Below, piece by piece: positions 38,781 through 49,703 of a stretch of DNA of 64,000 nucleotides. The stretch spans positions 28,728 to 92,727 of the forward strand of contig JAHDBC010000007.1 of NCBI GenBank assembly GCA_020630595.1. Direction: 5' to 3'. How positions within the stretch are numbered: position 1 is the first letter of the stretch; each line of letters begins with the position of its first letter. Origin of the DNA: Planktomarina sp. GTDB lineage: Bacteria; Pseudomonadota; Alphaproteobacteria; Rhodobacterales; Rhodobacteraceae. A program made the translations under genes and the position numbers. The notes beneath the pieces were generated by a model, which saw only the letters and a program-made list of their open reading frames with translations, searched no databases and was not told the DNA's origin.

Positions 38781-39358
38781 GCGGGCACCTTTGCGCTGTC
38801 CAGAAAGTTCTGCAGCAATTTGTGCCCATGTTCCGATGCAATGCTTTCAGGATGAAACTGTACGCCGTGGATCGGTTTTGATTTGTGCTGCAGTCCCATG
38901 ATGGTGCCATCGTCCAGTTCTGCGGTGATTTCCAGTTCGTCGGGCAGGGTGGCGCGGTCCACGATCAGGGAATGATAGCGGGTGGCTTCAAACGGCGTTG
39001 GCAGGTCTTTGAACACGCCTTTGCCCGTGTGATGCATCAATCCCATCTTGCCATGCACAATCTCATGGCAGCGTTTGACGTCGCCGCCAAAGGATTCGCC
39101 GATGGTTTGATGGCCCAGGCAAACGCCCATCAACGGAATGTTTGTTTCGGCCGCCGCCGCGGTCAACGCCAGACATATGCCCGCCTGTTGGGGGGTTGCT
39201 GGTCCCGGCGACAGCAAAATTGCATCCGGGCGCATGGCCATTGCGTCTTGCACGTTCAAGGCGTCATTGCGCTTGACGACGACTTCGGTTCCCAATTCGC
39301 CCAGATAATGGACAAGATTGTAGGTGAAGCTGTCGTAGTTATCGATCAGCAGCAACAT
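38777..39358 (-). CDS. trpG: Anthranilate synthase glutamine amidotransferase component
   Basis: 193-residue class I glutaminase subunit that supplies ammonia to TrpE. The N-terminus [19 protein letters not shown] is typical, the nucleophilic cysteine lies in [12 protein letters not shown] and the His-Glu pair in [21 protein letters not shown] lies about seven bases upstream of the chosen ATG; 27 further upstream codons are open but not conserved. It is the first gene of trpG-trpD-trpC-moaC-moeA. A similar subunit, pabA, would look alike, but trpD/trpC adjacency makes TrpG the right name. Confidence 0.95.
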   Translation of the reverse strand: MLLLIDNYDSFTYNLVHYLGELGTEVVVKRNDALNVQDAMAMRPDAILLSPGPATPQQAGICLALTAAAAETNIPLMGVCLGHQTIGESFGGDVKRCHEIVHGKMGLMHHTGKGVFKDLPTPFEATRYHSLIVDRATLPDELEITAELDDGTIMGLQHKSKPIHGVQFHPESIASEHGHKLLQNFLDSAKVPA

Positions 39359-39519
39359 ATGCGGCCCCCTTTGGATGGTCAGCCGATCAGCGAAAACAAC
39401 TCTCGCCACCGGGCCCTTGGACGGGTTATAGATGGACAAGGGTGCGGGTGAAGGTCAAGGGCACATCAGAGGCGCTGACTGGAAAAGCCCACCAAACAGG
39501 GCAACAGGCGGATAAGGGC

Positions 39520-40836
39520 ATGTTTCGGGGTTTTGTTTTCGGTGCATTCTGGGGCACGGTGTTGGGCGCAATCGTATTGGGGCTTGTGTCGCTGATCAGC
39601 GAAGTTCCCGGCCAGCGCCCCCCGCAAACCGTGATCGAAACGCCGCCAATCGAAATTCTTCCGGCTGTTCCGACAGAAACCGGCGTGTCTGTTGCGCCAA
39701 ATGACAGCACGCGATCCGTGTCGCAATCTGTGCGCGCTGCTGAACCTGATGCGTCTGAAACCCCGGTGCTGGGGGAAGATGTCACAGCACCCGCCCCCCA
39801 ACCAACGCCAACCATTGAAACCTCGGCGTTGGGGGACGCGCGGCTTTCTGAACCGCCAACCCAGCCGGTGATTTCGCAAGACGACGTTGAAAACAGCCCA
39901 GCCACGCCCGGGGTTCCAACCGAAGTTCCGGAAGTTTCCAGCCTCGATACAACGCCCATCGCGCCGACCCCTGCGCCCGATGAAACCACAGTTATCGCCT
40001 TGCCTGACGAAGAAATCACCCCAGCCGCCCCGGCGCAAGATGCAACACCAACCGTTTCGTTTTCGGATGCATCGGGCAGTCTGGTCGGGCTGCCGAATTC
40101 TGCGTCCGGCGTCACAACGGGTCGTCTTCCATCCATCGGTGCCGAAAGTACGACCGTTGATCCATCTGCCCCGCCCGTAGTGGCATTCGCTGCCGACGCG
40201 GCGGTTGATCCAGAACGCCCGTCGTTGGCGGTTGTCTTGCTGGATGATCCATCCGGGCAATTGGGACCAGCGGCCCTGCAGTCGCTGTCGTTTCCGGTCA
40301 CGGTGGCAATATCGGGAACGGCTGAAAACGCGGCTGACCGTATGGCGGCCTATCGTGCGGCAGGGTTTGAAGTTGCGTTGAACGCCGAACTGCCGCTGCG
40401 GGCGTCAGTTTCGGATATCGAAGCGGCTTTTGATTTCTTTTTCACCACGGTGCCAGAGGCGGTCGCCGTACTTGATTCCACTGGCAGCGGGTTTCGGGGG
40501 GATCGCCGCATCATCAATGCCGTGAACACCATCATTGCAGAATCGGGTCATGGTCTTTTGACGTTTGACGAAGGATTAAACACAGTCCAGCAGACGGCAA
40601 CCGCCGCAGGAATACCGGTGGCCACGATCATGCGCGATCTTGATGCGAACGGCCAGAACCCTGCAGTCATCCGCCGCTTTCTGGATCAATCGGCATTTAA
40701 TGCACGGCAAGATGGGGCAGGGATCGTTCTGGCACGGGTGCGGCCAGATACGATCACCGCGCTTTTGATCTGGTCGCAGCAAAGCCGGGCACAGGCGTTG
40801 AACCTTGTGCCTGCATCAGCGATTTTGAACCAGTAA
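39520..40836 (+). CDS. Divergent polysaccharide deacetylase family protein with long Pro/Thr-rich linker
   Basis: About 438 residues. An N-terminal membrane anchor (FVFGAFWGTVLGAIVLGLVSL) precedes a long low-complexity Pro/Thr/Ala/Glu-rich region (about residues 30-220), expected to span the periplasm. The C-terminal 215 residues match the divergent polysaccharide deacetylase domain (SLAVVLLDDPSGQLGPAALQ, then FPVTVAISG, and GFEVALNAELPL). I chose the ATG at 39520 because GGATAAGG lies just upstream and the membrane segment begins at once; the frame is open from 39442. Substrate unknown; metal-binding residues are not obvious in the classic form. It lies antisense between trpE and trpG. Confidence 0.72.
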   Translation: MFRGFVFGAFWGTVLGAIVLGLVSLISEVPGQRPPQTVIETPPIEILPAVPTETGVSVAPNDSTRSVSQSVRAAEPDASETPVLGEDVTAPAPQPTPTIETSALGDARLSEPPTQPVISQDDVENSPATPGVPTEVPEVSSLDTTPIAPTPAPDETTVIALPDEEITPAAPAQDATPTVSFSDASGSLVGLPNSASGVTTGRLPSIGAESTTVDPSAPPVVAFAADAAVDPERPSLAVVLLDDPSGQLGPAALQSLSFPVTVAISGTAENAADRMAAYRAAGFEVALNAELPLRASVSDIEAAFDFFFTTVPEAVAVLDSTGSGFRGDRRIINAVNTIIAESGHGLLTFDEGLNTVQQTATAAGIPVATIMRDLDANGQNPAVIRRFLDQSAFNARQDGAGIVLARVRPDTITALLIWSQQSRAQALNLVPASAILNQ

Positions 40837-40840
40837 TCAA

Positions 40841-42349
40841 TCAGTTGCTGAAGCTGGAAAATTTGCCTGCGTTTGCGGCGGCGGTCCACACGGCTTTCGC
40901 CTTGTTGACGGTTTCTTGATATTCAGCTTCCGGGTCGCTGTCGAAAACAACGCCGCCCCCGGCTTGGCTGTACAGCTTGCCATCTTTGATTAGGGCCGTG
41001 CGCAATGCGATGCAGATGTCCATGTCGCCATTCGATGAAAGATACCCGCAGCCACCACCGTAAACGCCGCGCTTTTCCGGTTCCAATTCATCAATGATTT
41101 CCATCGCACGGACCTTGGGTGCACCCGATAGGGTGCCCGCAGGCAAGCCAGCCAACAGGGCAGACAGCGCATCTTCGCCATCTGCAAGTTCGCCCACAAC
41201 ATTTGACACGATGTGCATCACGTGGCTGTAACGTTCCACGGTAAATTTTTCCGTTGGTCGCACCGTGCCGATCTTTGCCACGCGCCCCACGTCATTGCGC
41301 CCCAGATCCAACAGCATCAAATGTTCGGCCAATTCTTTTTGATCCGCCATCAGATCCTGTTCAAGTGCCCGGTCTTCTTCGGGGGTTTTGCCGCGCGGGC
41401 GTGTGCCTGCGATGGGGCGAATGGTGACTTCACCATCCATCAGGCGCACAAGGATTTCCGGGCTGGCGCCGGTGATCTGAAATCCGCCCATGTTGAAAAA
41501 GAACATGAACGGCGATGGGTTGGTGCGCCGCAAGGATCGATACATCGCAAAGGGTGGTGCCGTGAAATCCTGTGACCAACGCTGCGCGGGCACGACCTGA
41601 AAGATATCGCCTGCCTTGATGTATTCCTTGGCCTTTTCGACAGCGGCCAAATAGCCTTGTTTGGTGAAATTGGACTGTGGTTCGCCAACGGTCACGTCAC
41701 CGTCCAGTGACCGCCCCGACGCGGGCAGGGGGCGTTCAAGATCGCGCAGCGCATCCATCACCCGTTCTGCGGCCTGTGCATATGCCGCTTTGGCGGACAG
41801 ACCAGAATTTGCCCATGCCGGCGACACCAGCGTCACTTCGCCTTTGACACCGTCCAGCACGGCAATCACGCTGGGGCGCATCATCATCGCATCAGGCAGT
41901 CCAAGCGGGTCCGGATTCACATCAGGCAAATGTTCCACCAGCCGGATCGTGTCATAGCCCAGATATCCAAAAAGGCCGGCGGCAGCAGCGGGCAAGTCTT
42001 CGGGCATATCAATGCGGGATTCGGCGACCAAAGCGCGCAGCGCGTCCAAGGGGTGACCGGGGACAGCTTCAAATGCATCCTGATCAAACCTTGCGGTCCG
42101 ATTGACCTCTGACCCGGTGCCATGGCAGCGCCAGATCAGATCCGGCTTCATCCCAACAATGGAATAACGCCCCCGAATTTCGCCGCCCGTCACACTTTCT
42201 AGAATGAAGCTGTCTTTTTTGGCCGCGGCAAGTTTCAGCATCACTGAAACGGGCGTGTCGAGATCGGCCGCAAGCCGGGTGTAGACCAATTGGTTTTCGC
42301 CCTGTTCATAGCGGGCGGCAAAGTCATCGAATGTGGGTGTCAGTGTCAT
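40841..42349 (-). CDS. trpE: Anthranilate synthase component I
   Basis: 502-residue chorismate-using enzyme that forms anthranilate with TrpG. The N-terminal feedback region has FILESVTGGEIRGRYSIVG (the tryptophan-sensing LLES-like motif). The C-terminal chorismate-binding domain has PSPFMFFFNMGG, ITGASPEILVR, IAGTRPRGKTPEED and LDLGRNDVGRVA. It starts within the end of the ppiD gene (ATGA overlap), so its expression is coupled to a periplasmic folding factor and not to trpG, which lies on the far side of the deacetylase gene. Confidence 0.96.
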   Translation of the reverse strand: MTLTPTFDDFAARYEQGENQLVYTRLAADLDTPVSVMLKLAAAKKDSFILESVTGGEIRGRYSIVGMKPDLIWRCHGTGSEVNRTARFDQDAFEAVPGHPLDALRALVAESRIDMPEDLPAAAAGLFGYLGYDTIRLVEHLPDVNPDPLGLPDAMMMRPSVIAVLDGVKGEVTLVSPAWANSGLSAKAAYAQAAERVMDALRDLERPLPASGRSLDGDVTVGEPQSNFTKQGYLAAVEKAKEYIKAGDIFQVVPAQRWSQDFTAPPFAMYRSLRRTNPSPFMFFFNMGGFQITGASPEILVRLMDGEVTIRPIAGTRPRGKTPEEDRALEQDLMADQKELAEHLMLLDLGRNDVGRVAKIGTVRPTEKFTVERYSHVMHIVSNVVGELADGEDALSALLAGLPAGTLSGAPKVRAMEIIDELEPEKRGVYGGGCGYLSSNGDMDICIALRTALIKDGKLYSQAGGGVVFDSDPEAEYQETVNKAKAVWTAAANAGKFSSFSN

Positions 42350-44205
42350 CGAATGCCGCCCCGCAATTGGGATGTCACGGCATTCAATGTTTGCTGATTG
42401 ATGTTCACATCCAGATCACCGCGCACACCTTCGGCAAAGGCGGCAAAAATGCTGTCCCCGATTTGCCGGTTCAGATTTTCCGTGATCAGATCTGTCAGGT
42501 TTGCGCTTTCCGGGGCCGTCATGTCGGCTTCGTGAATTGCGTTCAGCCGGATCAGGATGACGCCAGTGCCGTTATCGACCGTGCGTGTTTCCCCAACGTC
42601 CATTTCAAACGCGGTCGACACCAGCGATGGGGTCACCCCTTCGATAAAGGCAGTCCGTTCGATATCGGATTCCTGAACCGTGATCATGCCAAGGGATGAC
42701 AGGGGGCGATCCTCAAGCCCTGCGATCATCGCTTCGGCCTCTAACAGCAGTTCTTGCTGAACCGCTTGGCGGCGCCACGCGGCTTCGACGTCATCGCGCA
42801 CCGTTTCGAATGGGCGTAACGCGGCGGGCACATCGGCCCCAAATTCTACTGCGAAATAGCCACCATCAGACAATTCCAGCAATTCCGGGAAATCAGTTGC
42901 GGTAACGTCCGACGCAGCTGTCTGGAATTCAGAATAGCCGTTGATCGCATCATCAACGCCCGGGTGCCATGTCATCTGGCCCAAAATCATCGCTGTTTCC
43001 CCGGCAATATCTTTCAACGATGCCCCTGCCGCCAAAAGATCATTCACGGCTTCCGCTTCGGCTGCGATCTGGCGTTCCGCGTCGTCACGGGCCAATTCAT
43101 CGCGCAAATCCTGACGCACATCATCCAAGCTTGTGGTTTGCGCATCAAGAATGGCCCCGATGCGGAACAGTGCCGGGCCCAAATCCGTGTCCAACGGGCC
43201 AACCACACCGGGCGATGATGGAGCAAAAAGAACCGGTGCCAATTCGCCCGCTGATGCTTCGGTCACGTCACCGAAATCAACATCAGACAGCGTCAGGCCA
43301 CGGTCAGTGACGGCATCTTCAAAACTGATGGTTCCCGCTTCGATGGCGTCAATGGCCGCCTGTGCGGATGCAGTGTCCGGGAAAACCAGCCGATCAATGA
43401 TGCGTGTTTCAGGGACGTTGAATTCATCTGTGCGTTCATCATACAGCGCTTGAATGGCAGCATCATCCACCGAAACATCATCCAGCAGCATATCGGGCGT
43501 CACCCAAATATAGGTCAGATCTTTCGACTGCGGCGCAGTGAACAAAGCCTCGTTCTCTGCATGAAACGCGCGCAGGTCATCTTCGGATGGTTCAGGCGTT
43601 CCGGTCGACAGATCGTTTTCAGTCAATTCGACCCACGCAAAATCACGTGTTTCGCCGATAAACCCAACCAAAGCCTGCGCATAAGACGTTGGTGCGGCAA
43701 TATCGCCAACGACAGCCTGCGCAAGAATATCGCGGGTCGCACCTTCGCGCAGGCTTGTTTCGAATTCGGATTCGGACAGGTTGTTGCGCTGTAACACTTC
43801 GCGGTAAGCGGCCCGGTCGAAAGTCCCAGTCAGGCCGGAAAAGGCGGGGATCGCCAAAACTTGCTTGCGCACTTCATCATCGCCGACCGAAAGTCCCAGA
43901 TCCGTCGCGGCTTGGTCCAGGGACCGTTGCGAAATCAAGGTTGCAAGCGCCTGTTGGTCCAGACCAAAGGCCTGAATTTCCTGTTGGGACAGGGCGCGGC
44001 CCAGCTGTTGTTCGGCAGCGCTGACCTGTGCGTTCAGGGTGTTGTAATAGCCCTGCACGCTGACCTGTTTATCGCCAACTGTGCCAAGGCTGCGCGCGGT
44101 CCCAGACAGGCCAGCCGCGCCAAATCCCACCATGGCGAACATCAACAACCCCACGACAATCCAGATGCCAGCCTTGCTTGCTGTGCTGCGCTTGCGTTCT
44201 GCCAT
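42346..44205 (-). CDS. ppiD: PpiD-type periplasmic peptidyl-prolyl isomerase (SurA N-terminal domain)
   Basis: 619-residue inner-membrane anchored chaperone/isomerase. A basic N-terminus (AERKRSTASKAG) and one membrane helix (IWIVVGLLMFAMVGFGAAGL) precede a SurA_N-like chaperone domain (LGRALSQQEIQAFGLDQQAL). A central parvulin region with weak conservation and a long C-terminal chaperone part follow. GGAGG sits six bases upstream of the chosen ATG; the longer frame of 19 codons is not used. Its stop overlaps trpE. PpiD-like proteins of this type often lack isomerase activity, which cannot be judged here. Confidence 0.88.
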   Translation of the reverse strand: MAERKRSTASKAGIWIVVGLLMFAMVGFGAAGLSGTARSLGTVGDKQVSVQGYYNTLNAQVSAAEQQLGRALSQQEIQAFGLDQQALATLISQRSLDQAATDLGLSVGDDEVRKQVLAIPAFSGLTGTFDRAAYREVLQRNNLSESEFETSLREGATRDILAQAVVGDIAAPTSYAQALVGFIGETRDFAWVELTENDLSTGTPEPSEDDLRAFHAENEALFTAPQSKDLTYIWVTPDMLLDDVSVDDAAIQALYDERTDEFNVPETRIIDRLVFPDTASAQAAIDAIEAGTISFEDAVTDRGLTLSDVDFGDVTEASAGELAPVLFAPSSPGVVGPLDTDLGPALFRIGAILDAQTTSLDDVRQDLRDELARDDAERQIAAEAEAVNDLLAAGASLKDIAGETAMILGQMTWHPGVDDAINGYSEFQTAASDVTATDFPELLELSDGGYFAVEFGADVPAALRPFETVRDDVEAAWRRQAVQQELLLEAEAMIAGLEDRPLSSLGMITVQESDIERTAFIEGVTPSLVSTAFEMDVGETRTVDNGTGVILIRLNAIHEADMTAPESANLTDLITENLNRQIGDSIFAAFAEGVRGDLDVNINQQTLNAVTSQLRGGIR

Positions 44206-44268
44206 GGGATCCTCCACTGGGTTGGGTCGGCTTGGTTTAGGGGTTTGGTGCCCAAGGGGCAATGGGAA

Positions 44269-45435
44269 CTAGGGCGCGAAGGCGACCAAGCGATCAAACA
44301 GTTCTTCAATCTGGCCCGTGTCGATGTTCGCATAGGCAATCCGGAACTGACGCGCGCCGTTTGGATCATCGTTTGGCACGAACATTGTGCCGGGCAATGT
44401 CAGAATCGAAAGTTCTTTGACCATCATTGGGGCAAGATCAGCCGATGACAGATCAAACGGGTGTTCGACATAGGCGAAATAGGCCCCGCACCCCAAAAGC
44501 CGCCAGCCCTTTTCGGCCAACCGGGGGAATTGGGCTTCGATTGCATCCCGTCGGGCCAGAATTTCATGGCGTTCCCCGGCGACCCATTGGGCCAAATGGC
44601 GCATGCCCCATAGGGCCGCCTTTTGTCCCAGTTGGTTCGGGCAGACGGAAACCGTATCCAGAAACTTTTCCACGCCGTCCATGCGTTCACGGCTGGTGAC
44701 AATCGCGCCAACCCGGTGCCCTGTCAGCCTGTAGGTTTTGGAAAATGAATACAGCTGGATCAACGTCTGGTCCCAGCCATCGCGCTGGAACAGCCCGTGC
44801 GGCGCGCCCGTTCCACTGTGAAAATCACGATAGGTTTCATCAACAATCAACGCGATGCCATGCGCGTCGCACAAATCATAGAATGCGTCCATCACTGCAG
44901 CGGGGTATTCCACGCCGCATGGATTGTTCGGGGTTACCAGACTGATGGCGCGGGTGCGTTCTGTGATCAGGGCGCGTGCCGCTTCTGGATCTGGGATCAT
45001 ATCGTCGGAACAGGGCAGGGCGATGGCCTTTACCCCTTGCATATCCAGCCACATTTTGTGGTTGAAATAGAACGGGGTCGGCAGAATAACGGCATCGCCT
45101 TCTTGGCAAAGGGTTGAAATTGCCGCCGAAAACGCCTGATTGCACCCCGAAGTGATGCCAACATGATCAGATGAGATTGCGCCGCCATAGCTTGCAGAAA
45201 ATTGCTGGGCGATTTCGGATCGCAGATCCGGCAGGCCCAGAACAGGCCCGTACAAATGCGTGTCCGGTTCGGCCAATGCGGCGGCCATTGCATCCAACAG
45301 GGGTTGGGGCGGCGCATCAACCGGCGCGGCCTGACTGACGTTCAACAATGGCGTTTCGGAAAAATCCTGTCCGTCCAGCCACCGCCGCGCTTCCATAACG
45401 GGTGGGCTGAACGTGGCATCTGTGCGTCCCGTCAT
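44269..45435 (-). CDS. PLP-dependent class I/II aminotransferase
   Basis: 388-residue fold-type I aminotransferase. The Schiff-base lysine lies in [16 protein letters not shown], the pyridine-contacting region contains [11 protein letters not shown] and [12 protein letters not shown], and the terminal arginine site is [11 protein letters not shown]. General sequence resembles aspartate/aromatic aminotransferases; the exact donor is not determinable. It overlaps the end of tyrS by four bases, so it may serve tyrosine or related metabolism, but that is only neighbourhood inference. Confidence 0.85.
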   Translation of the reverse strand: MTGRTDATFSPPVMEARRWLDGQDFSETPLLNVSQAAPVDAPPQPLLDAMAAALAEPDTHLYGPVLGLPDLRSEIAQQFSASYGGAISSDHVGITSGCNQAFSAAISTLCQEGDAVILPTPFYFNHKMWLDMQGVKAIALPCSDDMIPDPEAARALITERTRAISLVTPNNPCGVEYPAAVMDAFYDLCDAHGIALIVDETYRDFHSGTGAPHGLFQRDGWDQTLIQLYSFSKTYRLTGHRVGAIVTSRERMDGVEKFLDTVSVCPNQLGQKAALWGMRHLAQWVAGERHEILARRDAIEAQFPRLAEKGWRLLGCGAYFAYVEHPFDLSSADLAPMMVKELSILTLPGTMFVPNDDPNGARQFRIAYANIDTGQIEELFDRLVAFAP

Positions 45436-46682
45436 GACAATTTCACCAAGGCGTGGCGTTTTTTGCCAGCCGACAATTTCATTGGGCTGGTCAGATCATC
45501 TGCCGTGACCATCATCCCAGCATCCGAAAGGGCTGCATCGTTCACCTTGGCCCCGTTTTCCTTGATCAGGCGCTTGGCTTCTTTGCCTGTGCCGGCCAAT
45601 CCGGATTTTACCAACAGCTGAACGATCGACATCCCATCGCCAACGTCGGCGGGCGAAAGTTCCAGCGTGGGCAGATCATCACCCGCACCCCCTTTTTCAA
45701 ACACTTCCCGCGCGGTTGTTTCAGCCGCCTTGGCGGCGTCGGCACCATGCAAAAGCGTGGTGACTTCGTTGGCCAAGACCACTTTGGCGTTGTTAATCTC
45801 TGATCCGGCCAATGCGCCCAGGCGGTCGCATTCATCCAAGGGCAATTCCGTATAAAGTTTGAGAAAACGGCCCACGTCGGCGTCGGTCGTGTTCCGCCAG
45901 AATTGCCAGAATTCATAGGGCGACAGCATGTCCGGGTTCAGCCAAACGGCACCGCTCGCAGATTTGCCCATTTTCTTGCCATCCGATGTGGTCAGCAAGG
46001 GTGATGTCAGCCCAAAAATCTGCTGGTCGATCACGCGCCGGGTCAGGTCGATCCCATTGACGATATTGCCCCATTGGTCTGATCCGCCAAACTGCACCAG
46101 ACAGCCATACCGCCGGTTCAATTCAAGAAAGTCGTACGCCTGCAAAATCATGTAATTGAATTCCAGAAACGACAGGCTTTGTTCCCGGTCCAAACGCGAT
46201 TTCACACTTTCAAAACCCAGCATCCGATTAACGGAAAAATGTCGTCCGATGTCGCGCAGAAATTCCAGATAATTCAAATCATCCAGCCATTCCGCATTGT
46301 TTAACATCAACGCACCGGACGGGCTGTCATCGTACCGAATATAGGCCGAAAAAACCTTTTTGATGCCTGCGATATTGTCGTCAATCTGCGCGGGGGTCAG
46401 CAAAGGGCGTTCGTCTGCGCGAAACGATGGATCGCCCACCTTGGTTGTGCCGCCCCCCATCAGGGTGATCGGCTTGTGCCCCGTCTTTTGCATCCAGCGC
46501 AGCATCATGATCTGGATCAAAGACCCCACATGCAGCGATTTCGCCGTCGCATCAAATCCGATATAGCCCGGCACGACCCCTTTGACCAACGCGTCATCCA
46601 GACCCTGATAATCGGTACAATCGGCCAGAAAGCCCCGTTCCATCATCACGGCCATAAAGTCTGATTTGGGGTGATAGGTCAT
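45432..46682 (-). CDS. tyrS: Tyrosyl-tRNA synthetase
   Basis: 416-residue class I synthetase. [18 protein letters not shown] carries the HIGH-like site, [12 protein letters not shown] the tyrosine pocket, and [16 protein letters not shown] the KMSKS-like loop. A C-terminal S4-type RNA-binding domain follows ([19 protein letters not shown]). The start [10 protein letters not shown] is the usual one for this group. It is divergent from anmK across 66 bases. Confidence 0.95.
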   Translation of the reverse strand: MTYHPKSDFMAVMMERGFLADCTDYQGLDDALVKGVVPGYIGFDATAKSLHVGSLIQIMMLRWMQKTGHKPITLMGGGTTKVGDPSFRADERPLLTPAQIDDNIAGIKKVFSAYIRYDDSPSGALMLNNAEWLDDLNYLEFLRDIGRHFSVNRMLGFESVKSRLDREQSLSFLEFNYMILQAYDFLELNRRYGCLVQFGGSDQWGNIVNGIDLTRRVIDQQIFGLTSPLLTTSDGKKMGKSASGAVWLNPDMLSPYEFWQFWRNTTDADVGRFLKLYTELPLDECDRLGALAGSEINNAKVVLANEVTTLLHGADAAKAAETTAREVFEKGGAGDDLPTLELSPADVGDGMSIVQLLVKSGLAGTGKEAKRLIKENGAKVNDAALSDAGMMVTADDLTSPMKLSAGKKRHALVKLS

Positions 46683-46748
46683 TTCGTGCTTGTTCCCTCA
46701 ATACGCTGGGGTCAGTCTATAAGCACAGGCGCAGGGCAGGGAAAGACC

Positions 46749-47840
46749 ATGGTTCAACATCAGGCGATTTGGGTGGCAGGTTGCATGTCTGGCACGTCAA
46801 TGGATGGGGTCGATGTGGCCCTGTTGAAAACCGACGGCACTGATATTTTCGAAATCGGCCAATCCGCTTATGCGGCTTTCGCGGATGACGACAGAAAATG
46901 GATCGCCGCGGCTTTGGGCCAGTGGCCGGATGGACCTGATGTTTCAAAGGCAGCAAGAATTGTGGAAGACCGCCATATCGCGCTTTTGCGCACACTGCCC
47001 AAGCCAGACCTGATCGGATTTCACGGGCAAACCTTGGCCCATGATCCCGCGAACAGACGCACCCATCAGGCAGGCGATGGCGCGCGGCTGGCCGCTGCGC
47101 TGGATGCCCCAGTGATCTGGGATTTCCGATCCGATGATGTGGCGATGGGCGGGCAAGGCGCGCCGCTGGCACCGGCCTATCATTATGCGCTTGTTCGTTG
47201 GGCAGGGGTCCATGAACCTGTGATGATCCTGAACCTGGGCGGGGTTGGAAATGCAACACTTGTTGATCCGTCCAAACCACTGGAACGTGGTGGCGTTCTC
47301 GCATTTGATACGGGGCCTGCAAATGCGCCCCTGAACGACATCATGCAGGCCCGATGCGCTCAGCCCTATGACAAGGATGCGGTGCGCACACGCGCAGGGC
47401 GGCCCGATCAGACGATTGTCGTTCAGGCGATGGCGCACCCTTATTTTGATCTGCCCGTTCCGAAATCATTGGATCGCAACGATTTTGCAGGGCTTTTGGA
47501 TCTTGTGGCCGAATTGACCGTCGAAGACGCCCTTGCCACAGTGACACAGGTGATCGCACAGTCTGTTGCTGACAGCTTGAAACACCTGCCCACATCTCCC
47601 GTTCGGGTCCTTGTCACCGGGGGCGGGCGCAAAAACCCTGCCATCATGCAAGCCTTATGCGCACAAATTGATCTGCCCGTCGATCAGATCGAAGATATCG
47701 GTGCCGATGGGGATATGGTCGAAGCGCAGGCCTTTGCTTATCTTGCGGCACGGGTCAAAAACGGGTTTGCGACGTCTTTTCCCCTAACAACGGGGGTCGC
47801 GATGCCGATGGCCGGGGGAACCCTGTCGCGCCCGGACTAA
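46749..47840 (+). CDS. anmK: Anhydro-N-acetylmuramic acid kinase
   Basis: 363-residue ASKHA-fold kinase of peptidoglycan recycling that cleaves and phosphorylates 1,6-anhydroMurNAc to MurNAc-6-phosphate. The ATP loop VAGCMSGTSMDGVDVALL is at the N-terminus; IGFHGQTLAH, LNLGGVGNATLV and VLVTGGGRKNPAIM are the other typical blocks. I start at MVQHQAIW, since 26 upstream codons run antisense to tyrS regulatory DNA. Its stop overlaps the convergent cupin gene by four bases. Confidence 0.95.
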   Translation: MVQHQAIWVAGCMSGTSMDGVDVALLKTDGTDIFEIGQSAYAAFADDDRKWIAAALGQWPDGPDVSKAARIVEDRHIALLRTLPKPDLIGFHGQTLAHDPANRRTHQAGDGARLAAALDAPVIWDFRSDDVAMGGQGAPLAPAYHYALVRWAGVHEPVMILNLGGVGNATLVDPSKPLERGGVLAFDTGPANAPLNDIMQARCAQPYDKDAVRTRAGRPDQTIVVQAMAHPYFDLPVPKSLDRNDFAGLLDLVAELTVEDALATVTQVIAQSVADSLKHLPTSPVRVLVTGGGRKNPAIMQALCAQIDLPVDQIEDIGADGDMVEAQAFAYLAARVKNGFATSFPLTTGVAMPMAGGTLSRPD

Positions 47841-48256
47841 CGCGGAATGTCAAAACCGGGTGCGGCCAATTCAAACCCGTCAAACTGAAATCCCGGGCTG
47901 ACCGTGCAACCGACCAGCGTCCAGTCACCTGTTGTGCGCGCCGCCTGCCACCAGTCTTTGGGTACAACAATCTGTGGGCGCTGACCGGACGATAGATCGG
48001 GCCCCAAGACATGATCGTGCGCGGGGCCTCTATCTGTCTGGGCCAATCCCAGAACAATGGGTGCGCCAGCATAATAGTGCCAGATTTCACCCGCATCAAC
48101 GCGGTGCCAATGGCTGCTTTCGCCGTCTTTCAACAGAAAATAGATGCAGGTGCCAGCGGGCCGCCCGTCACCGTCCGCGGCCCAGGTCTGGCGATACCAT
48201 CCCCCTTCGGGGTGCGGCTGCAAGGCCAGCATTTCAATAATCTGATCGCCCGTCAT
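47837..48256 (-). CDS. Cupin-fold protein of the DUF985 family
   Basis: 139-residue single-cupin protein. The DUF985 signature is visible: LALQPHPEGGWYRQTW near the N-terminus, then TCIYFLLKDGESSHWHRV, the E-I-WHYYAGAP metal-type strand and a C-terminal LVGCTVSPGFQFDGFELA. Function of the family is unknown; structures show a sugar-isomerase-like cupin. Start at MTGDQIIEML matches family starts, with a nearby alternative three codons earlier (48265). A 22-bp intergenic repeat and eno hairpins lie just upstream. Confidence 0.82.
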   Translation of the reverse strand: MTGDQIIEMLALQPHPEGGWYRQTWAADGDGRPAGTCIYFLLKDGESSHWHRVDAGEIWHYYAGAPIVLGLAQTDRGPAHDHVLGPDLSSGQRPQIVVPKDWWQAARTTGDWTLVGCTVSPGFQFDGFELAAPGFDIPR

Positions 48257-48260
48257 TGAT

Positions 48261-48282
48261 TTCATTTTGCGAAAAATACTCC
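48261..48282 (-). repeat. 22-bp intergenic repeat, copy A (downstream of eno)
   Basis: On the minus strand this reads GGAGTATTT, then TTC, then GCAAAATGAA. It is 19/22 identical to the copy at 62011-62032. It follows the eno hairpins in the sense direction and abuts the start of the cupin gene. Confidence 0.7.
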
Positions 48283-48295
48283 GGCAGGGGGGTGT

Positions 48296-48348
48296 GGGGG
48301 CGGGCCGTTCCGCCCCCAAATAGAATTCATGCCGCGGCGAAAGCCGCG
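48296..48348 (-). terminator. Twin hairpins downstream of eno
   Basis: Two perfect stems follow the eno stop: CGCGGC/GCCGCG (48333-48348, four-base loop) and GGGGGCGG/CCGCCCCC (48296-48317, six-base loop). Neither has an immediate T tract; the next T run lies in repeat copy A. Possible 3' end or attenuator. Confidence 0.5.
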
Positions 48349-48362
48349 CCATTCAGATCAGG

Positions 48363-49703
<1,341 letters not shown>

